Assembly (NCBI GenBank): GCA_963807005.1
Contig: CAWDZK010000005.1
Location: forward strand, 434,001-498,000
Length of the DNA stretch: 64,000 nucleotides
Origin: CAWDZK01 sp963807005
GTDB lineage: Bacteria; Actinomycetota; Actinomycetes; JACCUZ01
Reading direction: 5' to 3'
Part shown: positions 52,657 to 64,000 of the stretch, piece after piece
Layout: each line of letters begins with the position of its first letter
Numbering within the stretch: the stretch's first letter is position 1
Notes under the pieces: generated by a model
What the model was told of the DNA's origin: nothing
What the model saw: the letters and a program-made list of their open reading frames with translations, nothing else
Databases searched by the model: none
Program-made: the position numbers and the translations under genes

Positions 52657-54653
52657 CGCGACGCCAGGGGGAGTCGCGCCCGAACCCGGCCGCCGTGGGC
52701 GGTGGGGCCTGCCTGGCAGCTGCCGCCGAGCTCGTCGGCCCGCTCGTGCATGGCGGTCAGCCCGACCCCGGCGCGCCAGGCGCCGTTCACGGCGCGGCCG
52801 TCGTCGTCCACCTCCACCACCAGGTCGCCGCCGCCTGCGCCGTGGTCGTGCTGCAGCCGGACCACCAGCCGGGTGGCGCTGGAGTGGCGGGCGGCGTTGG
52901 CCACGGCCTCGGTCGCGATCCGGAAGGCCGCCACCTCGACGGCGGTCGGCAGGGCGGGCAGGGCGGGGGCGTCGAGCACGGCCTGCACCGGGGTGCCGTC
53001 GTTGCGCCGCAGCGACACCAGCTGCTGGGCGAGCGCGCCGACCAGCCCGAGCTGGTCCAGCACCGGTGGGCGCAGCCCGTAGACCAGCCGTCGGATGTCG
53101 GCGATCGCAGCGCGGGTGTCGCTGCCCAGCGCGGCCAGCAGCCGGGTCGCCTCGTCCGGGTCGCTGGCGAGCAGGTTCGCGGCGGCGTCGGCGCGGAACG
53201 CGACGCCGGTGAGCCGCGGCCCGAGGCCGTCGTGCAGGTCGCGACGCAGCCGTCGTCGCTCCTCCTCCCGCGCGGTGGCGGCGCGTTCGCGGGACTGCTG
53301 CAGGTCGGCGGTCAGCCGGGTGGCGTGCAGGGCCAGCGCCAGCGGCGGTGCCACCACGTCGAGCAGGGCCCGGTCGGCCGGCGCGAGCTGGGTCTCGCCG
53401 CGCCGCAGCCCCACATCCAGCGCACCGACCGTCTCCCCGGCGTAGGTCAGCTGCAGCTCGGTGACGTGGTCGCCGGCAGTCCCGGCGGCGGCGAGCAGGT
53501 CGGTGGGTGTGCGCACCGCGACGTACGGCAGCCGCAGCGACTCGCGCACGGCCGCGACCACCCCGGCCAAGCCACCGTCGGCCCCAGCAGCGAGCTGCGC
53601 ACCGACGGCGCCCATGGCCCGGGCCGGGTCGGACCGGTCGCCGTACAGCGTCCGGTCGACGAGGCGTTGCAGCCGGCTGCGCGCCGGCCCGAAGGCGAGG
53701 GCGACGAGCAGCGCGGCCAGCACCCCGGGACCGAACCGGGCCTGCACCACCGTGCCCAGCACCACGACGAGCCCGGCGTAGCCGGCGAAGACCGCGGCCG
53801 AGAGCGCGCCGTAGACCACCGCACGCGAGACCAGCAGCCGGATGTCGAGCAGGTTGTGCCGCAGGACGGCCACGGTGATCGCGACCGGCACCAGCGGGAT
53901 GGCGAACAGCACGCCGATCGGCGTGCCCTGGACGAAGACCCACGCGACGACGGCGACGACGAGTCCGACGGTGGCCAGGACCAGCCAGAGCAGCTGGCGC
54001 CGCAGAACCTCGGTGCCGCGGCGGTAGCGCAGGCCGAGAGCGGTGAGGGCGAGCGCGAGCAGCAGCACCCCGCGCAGCTCGGTCACCGTCCACAGCCACC
54101 CGAGCCGGTCGTACGAGGACAGTGTCAGGTAGCCGGTCGGGAGACGGTCGTCCGGGGGCTGCGGGGAGAGGCCCATCTCCAACGCGAACAGCGGTGCGGT
54201 CACCACCGTGGCGACGGCGACCCATCGCCAGCGCCGGGACGGCGGCCGGCCGTCGGGGAACAGCAGCAGCGCCAGGGGCAGGAACAGGCCGATCGACCAC
54301 GGCCAGCTCCAGGCGAACACCGTGACCAGCAACCGCTGGACCCCGAGCGGGGCGTCGTGCTGGACGGCCAGCAGGGCGACCGGCGCCGCCGCGGCGGCCA
54401 GCGCGTGTCCGACGCCGTCGGCAGCCAGCAGCCAGCCGACGGGGTTGCGCGGGCGGTGCCAGGCGAGCAGCGCGCCGCACACGCCGAAGGTCAGGCCCAT
54501 CGTCGCGTTGGTGGCGAAGAAGGACGAGACGGCATCGCTCACCGAGTAGTCGACCAGCACGGCGCCGATGAGGCCGGTGACGACGCAGGCGACGACCGCG
54601 GCGCCGACGGCGGCGGCCAGGCCGCGCAGCCACGGGCTCGCCGGCTCCTCCAT
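52653..54653 (-). CDS. Membrane sensor histidine kinase (second pair)
   Basis: A 666-aa kinase with the same architecture as the one at 49153–51150: membrane module (HRPRNPVGWLL, LLFPDGRPPSRRWR, RHNLLDIRLLVSRAVVYGALS), LQRLVDRTLYGDRSDP, GAF-like region, HisKA_3 (RRDLHDGLGPRLTG) and HATPase (N-box ATEAVANAARHS; GVGLTAMHERADELGG). In the G1 box DDDGRAVNG an Ala replaces the second Gly of DxGxG, a possible weakening of ATP binding. ATG 54653 begins MEEPASPWLRG. It pairs with the response regulator at 52000–52656. Confidence 0.92.
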   Translation of the reverse strand: MEEPASPWLRGLAAAVGAAVVACVVTGLIGAVLVDYSVSDAVSSFFATNATMGLTFGVCGALLAWHRPRNPVGWLLAADGVGHALAAAAAPVALLAVQHDAPLGVQRLLVTVFAWSWPWSIGLFLPLALLLFPDGRPPSRRWRWVAVATVVTAPLFALEMGLSPQPPDDRLPTGYLTLSSYDRLGWLWTVTELRGVLLLALALTALGLRYRRGTEVLRRQLLWLVLATVGLVVAVVAWVFVQGTPIGVLFAIPLVPVAITVAVLRHNLLDIRLLVSRAVVYGALSAAVFAGYAGLVVVLGTVVQARFGPGVLAALLVALAFGPARSRLQRLVDRTLYGDRSDPARAMGAVGAQLAAGADGGLAGVVAAVRESLRLPYVAVRTPTDLLAAAGTAGDHVTELQLTYAGETVGALDVGLRRGETQLAPADRALLDVVAPPLALALHATRLTADLQQSRERAATAREEERRRLRRDLHDGLGPRLTGVAFRADAAANLLASDPDEATRLLAALGSDTRAAIADIRRLVYGLRPPVLDQLGLVGALAQQLVSLRRNDGTPVQAVLDAPALPALPTAVEVAAFRIATEAVANAARHSSATRLVVRLQHDHGAGGGDLVVEVDDDGRAVNGAWRAGVGLTAMHERADELGGSCQAGPTAHGGRVRARLPLASR

Positions 54654-54781
54654 GGCGTCAGTGTGCTCGTTGGCCGGGCCGGTGTCCTGGGGTCTGGCCC
54701 CTACCCGGTCGTGGTCCTGGCCCCTGGGCGCCGGTCGTGCGCGGTGCGACGTTCGGCGCACCAACCGGAGAAGGGACCGAG

Positions 54782-55510
54782 ATGACCACCTCCACCTCTG
54801 CAGCCACCGACGGGCGCCGGGCAACGACCGGCGCCGGCACCGGCGACCTGCGCCGAGCCACCCGGTACCTCCTGGCCGCCCTCATGCCGATCGGGCCGGC
54901 CGCCGTGGCGCTGCTGCGCTACCAGCTGCCCTACCTCACCACCAACGACGCGAAGGAGGCCGTCGCCGCCGTGTATGCGGACCCCGGTGCGGAGTCTCTC
55001 GTCGTCTGGTTGGGCCTGGTGGCGGTGCTCACGCTGGTGCCCGGCGTGTACGCGCTGGTCAGGCTGACCCGCCGGCGGGCGCCGAGGCTCACCTTCGCAG
55101 CAGCGCTGCTGCTGGTCCCGGGGTACCTGACGATGGGCTTCCTGCTGGCTTCCGACCTGATCCTCTGGGCCGGCGCCCACACGGGGGTGCCGCAGGCCCA
55201 GGTGGCGGCGATGTACGAAGCGACGCACCCGGCCATCCTCGTGTCGGGGGGTGTCTTCGTTCTCGGCCACGTGCTCGGCAACGTGCTGTTCGGCATCGTG
55301 CTGTGGCGCACCCGGCAGGTGCCGCGCTGGATCGCCCTCGGGCTGGCGGTCTCGCAACCGCTGCACTTCGTCGCGGCCGTGATCGTCGGCAGCCCGACGC
55401 TGGACCTCATCGCCTGGGGCCTGACAGCGGTGGGCATGGCGGCCGCCGCTCTCGCCGTCGTCCGGACCAGCGACGGCGACTGGGACCTGCCCCCGCGCGC
55501 CGCTGTCTGA
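54782..55510 (+). CDS. Membrane protein of unknown function
   Basis: A 242-aa protein with about six transmembrane helices (from TRYLLAALMPIGPAAVALL to LTAVGMAAAALAVV) and a hydrophilic N-terminal 28 residues. The outside loop LPYLTTNDAKEAVAAVYADPGAE and the motif MYEATHP are notable. GGAGAAGGGACCGAG precedes ATG 54782. It is divergent from the histidine kinase and may be controlled by it. Family not recognised with certainty. Confidence 0.7.
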   Translation: MTTSTSAATDGRRATTGAGTGDLRRATRYLLAALMPIGPAAVALLRYQLPYLTTNDAKEAVAAVYADPGAESLVVWLGLVAVLTLVPGVYALVRLTRRRAPRLTFAAALLLVPGYLTMGFLLASDLILWAGAHTGVPQAQVAAMYEATHPAILVSGGVFVLGHVLGNVLFGIVLWRTRQVPRWIALGLAVSQPLHFVAAVIVGSPTLDLIAWGLTAVGMAAAALAVVRTSDGDWDLPPRAAV

Positions 55511-55520
55511 CCAGGGCGGA

Positions 55521-55552
55521 ACGGCCGGTCGCCGCACCAGGCGACCGGCCGT
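55521..55552 (+). terminator. Terminator hairpin
   Basis: ACGGCCGGTCGCC (55521–55533), loop GCACCA and the exact complement (55540–55552) give a perfect 13-bp GC-rich stem 10 bp after the stop of the membrane-protein gene. It is the clearest intrinsic-type terminator in the window. The remaining bases to 55774 hold no gene. Confidence 0.75.
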
Positions 55553-55774
55553 CCTGCCTCCCCCGACGTCGGGACAACGACGCATTCGCCCGATCTGCGC
55601 CCTCCCCTGGCCACCACCCGGTCTCCCGCACCAACGACGGCGCAACCCCGTCGGCCGTCCTCCGGCCGCCATTCCGCGCCGGTTCTGCCGTCGTCCGTGT
55701 CATGTGCGGTGTCCTCGTCGCAGCGCGCGGCGGACCACCGGCGGAGCAGGTCGGCGCGTGGCACGCTGCGGGGC

Positions 55775-56266
55775 ATGACTGCTGACGAGCTGACCGACGA
55801 GCCGTTCACCCTCGCCGAGCTGGCGGCGCAGGAGGACGAGCTGCAGCTGGACCGGTTCGACAACGACGACGCGTGGCGGCTCGGGGTCGCGCTGGTGGAC
55901 GAGGCCCGCCGCCGGGAGCTGTCGGTCGTGGTCGACATCAGCCGCGCCGGACAGCAGCTCTTCCACGCCGCGCTGCCGGGAACCTCGGCGGACAACGACG
56001 CCTGGGTGGTCCGCAAGGCCCGGGTGGTCACCCGGTTCGGCCACAGCTCGCTCTACCTGGGGCAGCTCTGCCGGGACGCCGGGACCACCCTCGCCGAGAA
56101 GTTCGACCTTCCCGTCGCCGAGTACGCCGCGCACGGCGGGGCGTTCCCCCTGACCGTGCGCGGCGTCGGCCCGGTCGGCGTGGTCACGGTGTCCGGCCTG
56201 CCGCAGGTCCGGGACCACCGGCTGGTCGTGGCGGTGCTGCGCGAGTTCGTCCGACCCACGCCCTGA
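55775..56266 (+). CDS. Heme-degrading-domain protein (UPF0303-like)
   Basis: A 163-aa protein of the HbpS/GlcG-related heme-degrading (UPF0303) group: FTLAELAAQEDELQLDRFDNDDAWRLG at the N terminus, VVDISRAGQQLFHAALPGT, NDAWVVRKARVVTRFGHSSLYLG and the C-terminal PLTVRGVGPVGVVTVSGLPQ..DH. Function in vivo is not established for most members. ATG 55775; single gene, convergent with the next. Confidence 0.82.
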   Translation: MTADELTDEPFTLAELAAQEDELQLDRFDNDDAWRLGVALVDEARRRELSVVVDISRAGQQLFHAALPGTSADNDAWVVRKARVVTRFGHSSLYLGQLCRDAGTTLAEKFDLPVAEYAAHGGAFPLTVRGVGPVGVVTVSGLPQVRDHRLVVAVLREFVRPTP

Positions 56267-56315
56267 CTCGGCCGGTCACCCCCCCCGGGTGCCGCCAGCC
56301 CGTCGGCTGCGGTTG

Positions 56316-57290
56316 CTAGTCGTCGCCGTACGGACCGCTGCGGAACACCGCGGAGACGGTGGAGGGCTGCTGGTTGGTGGTGAAGTCGGCGTTGACCACG
56401 AAGTACCAGTACTTCGTCCGGGCGACGGTCGACGGTCCACGCAGCGACGGGTCGGTGACCGTCCGCTCGACGACGGCCTTGTTGCCGTGGTCGGTGAACT
56501 TGAGCACCGCCACCTGCGCCGGGTCGCCGGTCACCACGAGCAGCCGGCCCCAGTCGAGCAGCAGGCCGTCGCCACGCAGCGCCGGGGCGTCGATCTTGGT
56601 GATGGTGCGGCTGGCCGGGAGGCGGCCGATGCCGATCCGGTAGAAGGACTGCGAGAACGAGTTGACGACGATCAGCTCGCGGCCGCCCTGTCGCGCGACG
56701 ATGCCGTTGAGGTTGAACTGGCCGGCCGTGTACGCGACCTCGGGGCCGACCGGGATCGCCTCCGGCGTCCCGGTGCCCGCGGTGACCATCGCCTTGGTCA
56801 GCCGCCACAACGTCGGCCGGAACGAGTCGGTGACGTAGACGTCGCCCTTGCTGGTGACGACGAGGTCGTTGAGGAAGCCGCCTGTCCCGGTCTCGAACCG
56901 GGCGCTGAGTGCACCGGTCGCGATGTCGTAGACGTAGATGCTGCCGGTCTGCCCACCGGCGACGAACAGCTTGCCGTCGGCGACCTTCAGCCCGATGGCG
57001 GAGTCCGCGGGCGGTGCCGGGTTCGGGACGATGAACGGGCGCAACGTCGCGTCGCGCAGGCTCGCGCGGTAGATCGTGCCGCTGGTGATGCCGCCGACGA
57101 AGAAGGTCCGGCTGCGGGGGTCCCAGGCCACGCCCTCGGGGTTGTCACCCGGTGTCGACGGGTTCAGCGGGAAGACCTTGGTCGCCTTCGCCCGTGGGCC
57201 GTGGTCGTCGTGCGCCTGGGCCGGGCCGGCCGGCACCACCACCAGTCCGAGCAGCGCCAGCGACGCGAAAACGGTCCTCATCCGGATCAT
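56316..57290 (-). CDS. Secreted SMP-30/gluconolactonase-like β-propeller protein
   Basis: A 324-aa exported protein with a Sec signal peptide (residues 1–26, cleavage near PAQA-HDD). The mature part has repeating β-propeller strands: NPEGVAWDPRSRTFFVGGITSGTIYRASL, GLKVADGKLFVAGGQTGSIYVYDI, GFLNDLVVTSKGDVYVTDSF, LNGIVARQGGRELIVVN. This is the SMP-30/gluconolactonase/LRE-like superfamily. A histidine-rich HDDHGPR follows the signal peptide. Enzymatic activity is uncertain. Confidence 0.75.
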   Translation of the reverse strand: MIRMRTVFASLALLGLVVVPAGPAQAHDDHGPRAKATKVFPLNPSTPGDNPEGVAWDPRSRTFFVGGITSGTIYRASLRDATLRPFIVPNPAPPADSAIGLKVADGKLFVAGGQTGSIYVYDIATGALSARFETGTGGFLNDLVVTSKGDVYVTDSFRPTLWRLTKAMVTAGTGTPEAIPVGPEVAYTAGQFNLNGIVARQGGRELIVVNSFSQSFYRIGIGRLPASRTITKIDAPALRGDGLLLDWGRLLVVTGDPAQVAVLKFTDHGNKAVVERTVTDPSLRGPSTVARTKYWYFVVNADFTTNQQPSTVSAVFRSGPYGDD

Positions 57291-57497
57291 GGCTCGGCCC
57301 TCCGGGCTCCTTGCGGCGGCGGAGGCCCCGGGTCCGGCGCCCGCCCCTCTCGTCAGCATTGCCCGACCCCGGCACCCCGGCAAGGGGTCGGCGCCCCCGT
57401 CCTGGGCACCCCCCCGGCTGCGCCGCTCGTCGGTGGCCCTTGCGTGGGAGGGCTGTGCGGGTGTCTCTCGTAGGTGGGACGGCGTGAAGGAGGAGAG

Positions 57498-57917
57498 ATG
57501 GCCGACGTGACGGACCGACTTCTCGAGGCGATGAACCGCCATGACCCGCACGCGGTGGCGGCGATGTTCGCGCCCGACTACCGCAGCGAGCAGCCGCTGC
57601 ACCCGAACCGTGGCTTCGGTGGCAGCGACCAGGTGCTGGCCAACTGGACGTCGGTCTTCGACGGAGTACCCGACTTCGCTGCCGAGCTGGTCGACACCGC
57701 GCGCAACGGGGAGACCGTCTGGCTGGAGATGCGGTGGCACGGGACGTATCGCGACGGGTCCCCCTTCCTCGTGGGTGGGGTGATCGTGCTCGGGCTGCGG
57801 GACGACGAGGTCGCCTGGGGCCGCCTGTACATGGAGCCGGTCGAGCAGGATGGTGGTGACATCAACGCGGCGGTGCAGGAGATGTACAAACCGTCCGTCG
57901 GCGGGCGGGCAACCTAG
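57498..57917 (+). CDS. NTF2-like / SnoaL-like protein
   Basis: A 139-aa α+β barrel protein: VTDRLLEAMNRHDPHAVAAMFAPDYR, NWTSVFDGVPDFAAELVDTARNGETVWLEMRWHGTYRDG, GVIVLGLRDDEVAWGRLYMEPVE. This is the nuclear transport factor 2-like fold; members include isomerases, hydrolases and binding proteins. AAGGAGGAGAG directly before ATG 57498 decides the start. The stop overlaps the PIN gene by 4 bp on the opposite strand. Confidence 0.82.
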   Translation: MADVTDRLLEAMNRHDPHAVAAMFAPDYRSEQPLHPNRGFGGSDQVLANWTSVFDGVPDFAAELVDTARNGETVWLEMRWHGTYRDGSPFLVGGVIVLGLRDDEVAWGRLYMEPVEQDGGDINAAVQEMYKPSVGGRAT

Positions 57918-58348
57918 TCCTCCGTGGCCGCGGAGTGAGGGCTGACGACGAACGGCAGGGTGACGAGTCGCTGGCGCAGGGTGTCGTCGGCGGTCACGAG
58001 CTGTTCCCGGAGCCGTTCGGCGACCGCGACATACACCAGGTCGTACACCGGGTGCTCGTCGTAGCGGCGGGACAGCTCGAAGGCGCGGTCGAGGTCCTGC
58101 GGCTGGTCGACCAGCTGGACCGGCAGCTGTCCGAGCAGCACGAAGGCAGCGTCGGCCTGTGCACCGCTCCAGCGGCGTCGCCGGATGCCGGTCACTAGCG
58201 CGTTGGCCGACTCCTCCAGCAGCAGCCGCGGGGCCAGGATCGGGGCGGCCTCCCGCGCCAGCCGCGCCAGCAGGCGTCCTGCGGGGCCGTCGGGGTCCAC
58301 CCCCGGGGCGACCCAGTCGACGACGACGCTGGCGTCGACCACCGGCAT
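57914..58348 (-). CDS. vapC: PIN-domain ribonuclease toxin (VapC-like)
   Basis: A 144-aa PIN domain. The acidic residues of the metal site are present: Asp5 (VVDASVVVDW), Glu in LLLEESANAL, Asp in PVYDLVYVAVAERL and Asp in LVTADDTLRQRL. Such toxins cleave RNA. The ATG at 58348 shares one base with the stop of the upstream antitoxin-like gene, the usual two-gene toxin-antitoxin layout. Confidence 0.85.
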   Translation of the reverse strand: MPVVDASVVVDWVAPGVDPDGPAGRLLARLAREAAPILAPRLLLEESANALVTGIRRRRWSGAQADAAFVLLGQLPVQLVDQPQDLDRAFELSRRYDEHPVYDLVYVAVAERLREQLVTADDTLRQRLVTLPFVVSPHSAATED

Positions 58349-58641
58349 CAGCCGGCCTGCCGTCCGGCCCGGTCGTCGAGCACCAGGTCAGCGGCTGAGG
58401 TGGTCGCGGCCGCGCCGCCCAGCGCCCCGGCCCGCCGCTGGCCGCCCACCGCCTCCGCCCAGGCAGCGAGGGTCATCACCGGCGTGGCAGCGGCACCGGC
58501 CACCAGGTCGTCGACGTCCTGTCGGGAGAGGAGCAGCTTGCCCCCGTGCCGCCGGGCGGTGAGGCGACCGGACCAGATCCACCGCCGCACGGTCTCCGGG
58601 GTGCGCCCGGCCAGCCGGGCGGTCTCCTGGACGTCCAGCAT
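58348..58641 (-). CDS. Excisionase-type HTH antitoxin partner of the PIN toxin
   Basis: A protein of 97 aa from ATG 58641 (105 aa from a GTG at 58665). The N terminus is a MerR/excisionase-type helix-turn-helix: LDVQETARLAGRTPETVRRWIWSGRLTARRHGGKLLLSRQDVDDL. The C-terminal 55 residues (Ala-rich, with AAWAEAVGGQRR) would wrap the toxin. Most VapB antitoxins use AbrB, RHH or Phd folds, so this pairing is less common. It probably represses its own operon. Confidence 0.7.
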   Translation of the reverse strand: MLDVQETARLAGRTPETVRRWIWSGRLTARRHGGKLLLSRQDVDDLVAGAAATPVMTLAAWAEAVGGQRRAGALGGAAATTSAADLVLDDRAGRQAG

Positions 58642-58740
58642 CTCTACACCGTCGAGGACCAGCACGGTGTCAGGTTACTACATCATTGTCGGGCTAACTG
58701 CCTGTCCCCGTGGGGTCGCCGCCGCATCGGAGGCTCAGCC

Positions 58741-59217
58741 TCAGGGGCAGTAGGCAGCGACCAGGTCGGCGCTGAGGAACGGGTGTGGTCCGCGCAGGTC
58801 GACCAGGTTGCCCGCCGGGTCGAAGAGGACCCAGCCGGCGTCCAGGATCCGCACCCCGCCCTTCGGGCCGACCAGCTGGATCGGCTTGCCGACCACCCGA
58901 CGGCTGCCGTCCGGCGCGGTGAAGCTGGTCGCCGCCCCCTTCTCGATCGGCAGCCGGCGGTCCGCGGGGACGAAAGTGCGCTCGTCGTGGAACGTCGACG
59001 ATCCGTCCGGGAACACCTTCAGGGTCCACTTCTCGGTGACCGTCGTCTGGGTGGCTATCCCGCACAGGTCGAGGATGAAGTCGTCCGCGAAGGTCTCGGT
59101 TCCGCCCCCCTTTGTGATGACGGGACCACCGCCCGCGGCCGCGGCGGCAGGTGAACCGCCGACCAGGGCCGCTCCCAGCAGGACGACCGTCAGGATCCGA
59201 CCGGTACGAGTGTGCAT
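58741..59217 (-). CDS. Secreted protein of unknown function
   Basis: A 158-aa exported protein with a Sec signal peptide (ILTVVLLGAALVGGSPAAAAA, cleavage near residue 28). The mature part has two cysteines (DLCGI and a C-terminal AAYCP) that may form a disulfide, and strands such as WTLKVFPDGSSTFHDERTFV. Similar small exported proteins are common in actinobacteria; function is unknown. ATG 59217 is preferred, with AAGGGTG upstream; a GTG at 59226 is possible. Confidence 0.7.
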   Translation of the reverse strand: MHTRTGRILTVVLLGAALVGGSPAAAAAGGGPVITKGGGTETFADDFILDLCGIATQTTVTEKWTLKVFPDGSSTFHDERTFVPADRRLPIEKGAATSFTAPDGSRRVVGKPIQLVGPKGGVRILDAGWVLFDPAGNLVDLRGPHPFLSADLVAAYCP

Positions 59218-59382
59218 CTCGGGCACCCTTCTGCTCGACGGGCCGGCGGGCCGCCTGCCGGCCCGGTGCCCCCATCCACAACACGCCCGCGGCGGTGCTC
59301 GGCTATGTCAGCGCGAGCGGATGGGCGGACTTGTCGGGTCCAAGGGCAGGTCCTCGGTCGTGCAGCGCACCTGCGCGGCCGA

Positions 59383-61176
59383 TCAGGCCGGCGGAGCCTG
59401 CAGCCGCTCGCGCAGGCCGGTGGCGCGCGCGGCGGGGCGGCCGACCGCCTCGACAAACGCCTCGGCCGAGCCGACCACCCGCACGTGCGTGGTCGCCCGG
59501 GTGATCGCGGTGTAGAGCGTCTCCCGGGTCCCCAGCGGCGACCCGGCGGCCGGCAGCAGCACGGTGATCCGCTCGAACTGGCTGCCCTGGCTGCGGTGCA
59601 CCGTCATCGCGTGCAGCGGCCGCACCGCGCCGAGCCGCACCAGCGACACCTCGATCGGCGCCCCGCCGCGACCGAACACCGCGACCAGCCCGCCGTGGCC
59701 GTCGTCGACCACCACGCCGGTGTCGCCGTTGTAGAGCCCGATCTCGTAGTCGTTCGCGGTCACCAGCAGCGGCTCGCCGGCGTACCGGCCGTCGGCGCGC
59801 GGAGCGATCGGGTGCTCGTCGCCGATCCACCGTTGCGCCAGCGCGCTCCAGTGCGCGACGCCGCGCGGCCCGCGCCGGTGCGCGCACAACAGGCGGTGCT
59901 GCTCCAGCGCTGCCAGTGCCCCGACGGCGTCACCCGTCTCCGCGGCGGCGAGCAGTGCGGTGCCGCTGACGACGACGTCGGCGCGTACCGCGTCCAGCTG
60001 GGCCGTCGTCAGTGGCGCGTCGTCGGCGACCTCGACGATCTCCACCTCGGGAGTGCCGGCTCGAGCGGAGGACGTCGAGCGCGTCGTCCCCGCGGCCGTC
60101 CTGCACGGCCTCGGCGAGCAGCGCGATGCCGCTGGTCGCGGGGAACCGCCGGTTGGTCGACAAGGCCGCGACGGCTACCGCGGACTGCGCCCCGACCAGG
60201 TCACCGAGCACCGCGCCGGCCTCGACCGAGGCCAGCTGGTCCGGGTCGCCGACCAGCACCAGCCGGGTGGACGGCCGCAGCGCCTCGAGCAGCCGGGCCA
60301 TCATCGTCAGCGACACCATCGACGCCTCGTCGACCACCACCACCTCGACCGGGAGCCGGTTGGTGCGGTCGTGCCGGAACCGGCTGCGCGCGTCCGGCCG
60401 CCAGCCGAGCAGCCGGTGCAGCGTGGTGGCCGACAGCTCGCCGAGCCGCGCCCGGTCCTCGGCCGGCAGCAGCGCGGTGGACGACCGGACCGCCTCCTCC
60501 AGCCGGGCCGCGGCCTTGCCGGTCGGCGCTGCCAGCGCGATCCGCCAGTCCGGGTGCTGCTCGCGCAGCAGCGCGAGCAGCCGGCTCACCGTGGTCGTCT
60601 TGCCGGTGCCCGGGCCGCCCGCGAGGACGCTGACCCACGACCCGGCGCACGCCTGCGCGGCCTGCCGCTGGTCGTCGTCGCCGGCGCCGAACAGCCGCGC
60701 CAGCCCCTGCTCGAGCACGCCGGCGTCCAGGTCGTCGGGTGCGGCCGCCGACCGGCCCCGCAGCTCGGCGGCGACCTGCTCCTCCTGGTCCCAGTACCGC
60801 GCCAGCCACAGCCGCGACCCCGCCATCCGCAGCGGGCCGCCCGCCTCCGTCGTGCCGACCAGCGGGCTGGCCGCGCACCGGGCGACCCAGTCGGCCGGCC
60901 AGTCCAGCGCGACCTCGGCGGCCGGCGTCTCGGCGTCCTCGTCGACGTCCGGGCTGGTGGTGTCCGGTGCGGTGGCGAGGTCGAGCACCACCGAGCCGTG
61001 CCGGGTCGAGCGCACCACCAGCGCGGCCGCAAGCAGCACCGCGTCGTCGGACTCGCCGCCGATCCGGCCCAGTCGCTGCGCCACGTGCACGTCGGCGGCG
61101 GTGAGGATGCCGGCCCGGTTGTACGCCGAGAGCAGCCCGGTCGCGCGCAGCGCCAGCGACGCGTCGTGGGTCGCGG

Positions 61177-61180
<4 letters not shown>
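59383..61180 (-). pseudogene. recD: RecBCD helicase subunit RecD, interrupted by an apparent frameshift
   Basis: About 599 aa if repaired. RecD is a 5'-3' helicase subunit of the RecBCD double-strand-break machine. Frame 1 (from ATG 61180, MTATHDASLALRATGLLSAY) has Walker A GGPGTGKTTT, VVVDEASMV, VGDPDQLASVEAGAV and runs to LDVLRSS. The remainder, GTPEVEIVEVADDAPLT through TVHRSQGSQFERI and YTAITRATTHV to the stop at 59383, is in another frame. The switch lies at about 60055–60075 and needs one extra base (or two missing). Either the gene is decaying or the assembly has an indel. ATG 61180 overlaps the recB stop (ATGA). Confidence 0.82.

Positions 61181-64000
<2,820 letters not shown>

Overview
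The window is very GC-rich and gene-dense. It uses ATG, GTG and some TTG starts, and many genes overlap by 4 bp (ATGA or GTGA). It carries the actinobacterial marker order purM – DUF3073 – valine dehydrogenase – hypothetical – bldC, so the source is a high-GC Actinomycetota. The genus cannot be fixed from the sequence. No rRNA, tRNA, CRISPR array, transposase or phage gene was seen.

Layout. (1) 1–8151: a plus-strand signalling operon. It has five tandem paralogous membrane proteins (the first only as a C-terminal stub), a SpoIIE-type phosphatase fused to an anti-sigma-type ATPase, two STAS anti-anti-sigma proteins and an unrecognised protein. An FAD oxidoreductase follows. (2) 9598–13707: the conserved purM–bldC block. 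(3) 14107–23954: a LysE exporter, a large SARP/BTAD ATPase regulator, a PCuAC-like lipoprotein, a hemerythrin-like protein, a diguanylate cyclase, a CPA1 antiporter and a VOC protein. (4) 23974–29094 (minus): a group 3b-type NAD(P)-linked [NiFe]-hydrogenase operon with its maturation protease and a cyclic-nucleotide-binding-like protein. (5) 29210–48021: a carbohydrate/polyol region. It holds sugar kinases, a DhnA-type aldolase, a phosphomannose-isomerase homologue, an FGGY kinase, a LacI repressor with visible operators, an Frc-like ABC importer, a GMC oxidoreductase, four Gfo/Idh/MocA dehydrogenases, IolC, a Cgl0159-like barrel protein, a GntR regulator and an SDR. (6) 48250–55510: two NarL-type histidine kinase/response regulator pairs and small membrane proteins. 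(7) 55775–59217: miscellaneous small genes, including a PIN toxin/HTH antitoxin pair and secreted proteins. (8) 59383–64000 (minus): recD and recB, each broken by an apparent single-base frameshift.

How the parts work together. The first operon looks like a membrane-to-partner-switch device. The membrane proteins share their sensor module with the true histidine kinases at 49–55 kb, but they stop at what looks like the first strand of a GAF domain. The SpoIIE protein begins inside a GAF domain. The phosphatase and kinase-like domains would then set the phosphorylation state of the two STAS proteins. In the sugar region, a LacI protein probably represses itself and the ABC importer through paired AACGTT-centred operators, and a GntR protein probably controls the iol-like genes through a TGTCCTGACA box. 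The substrates of both sugar modules are unknown.
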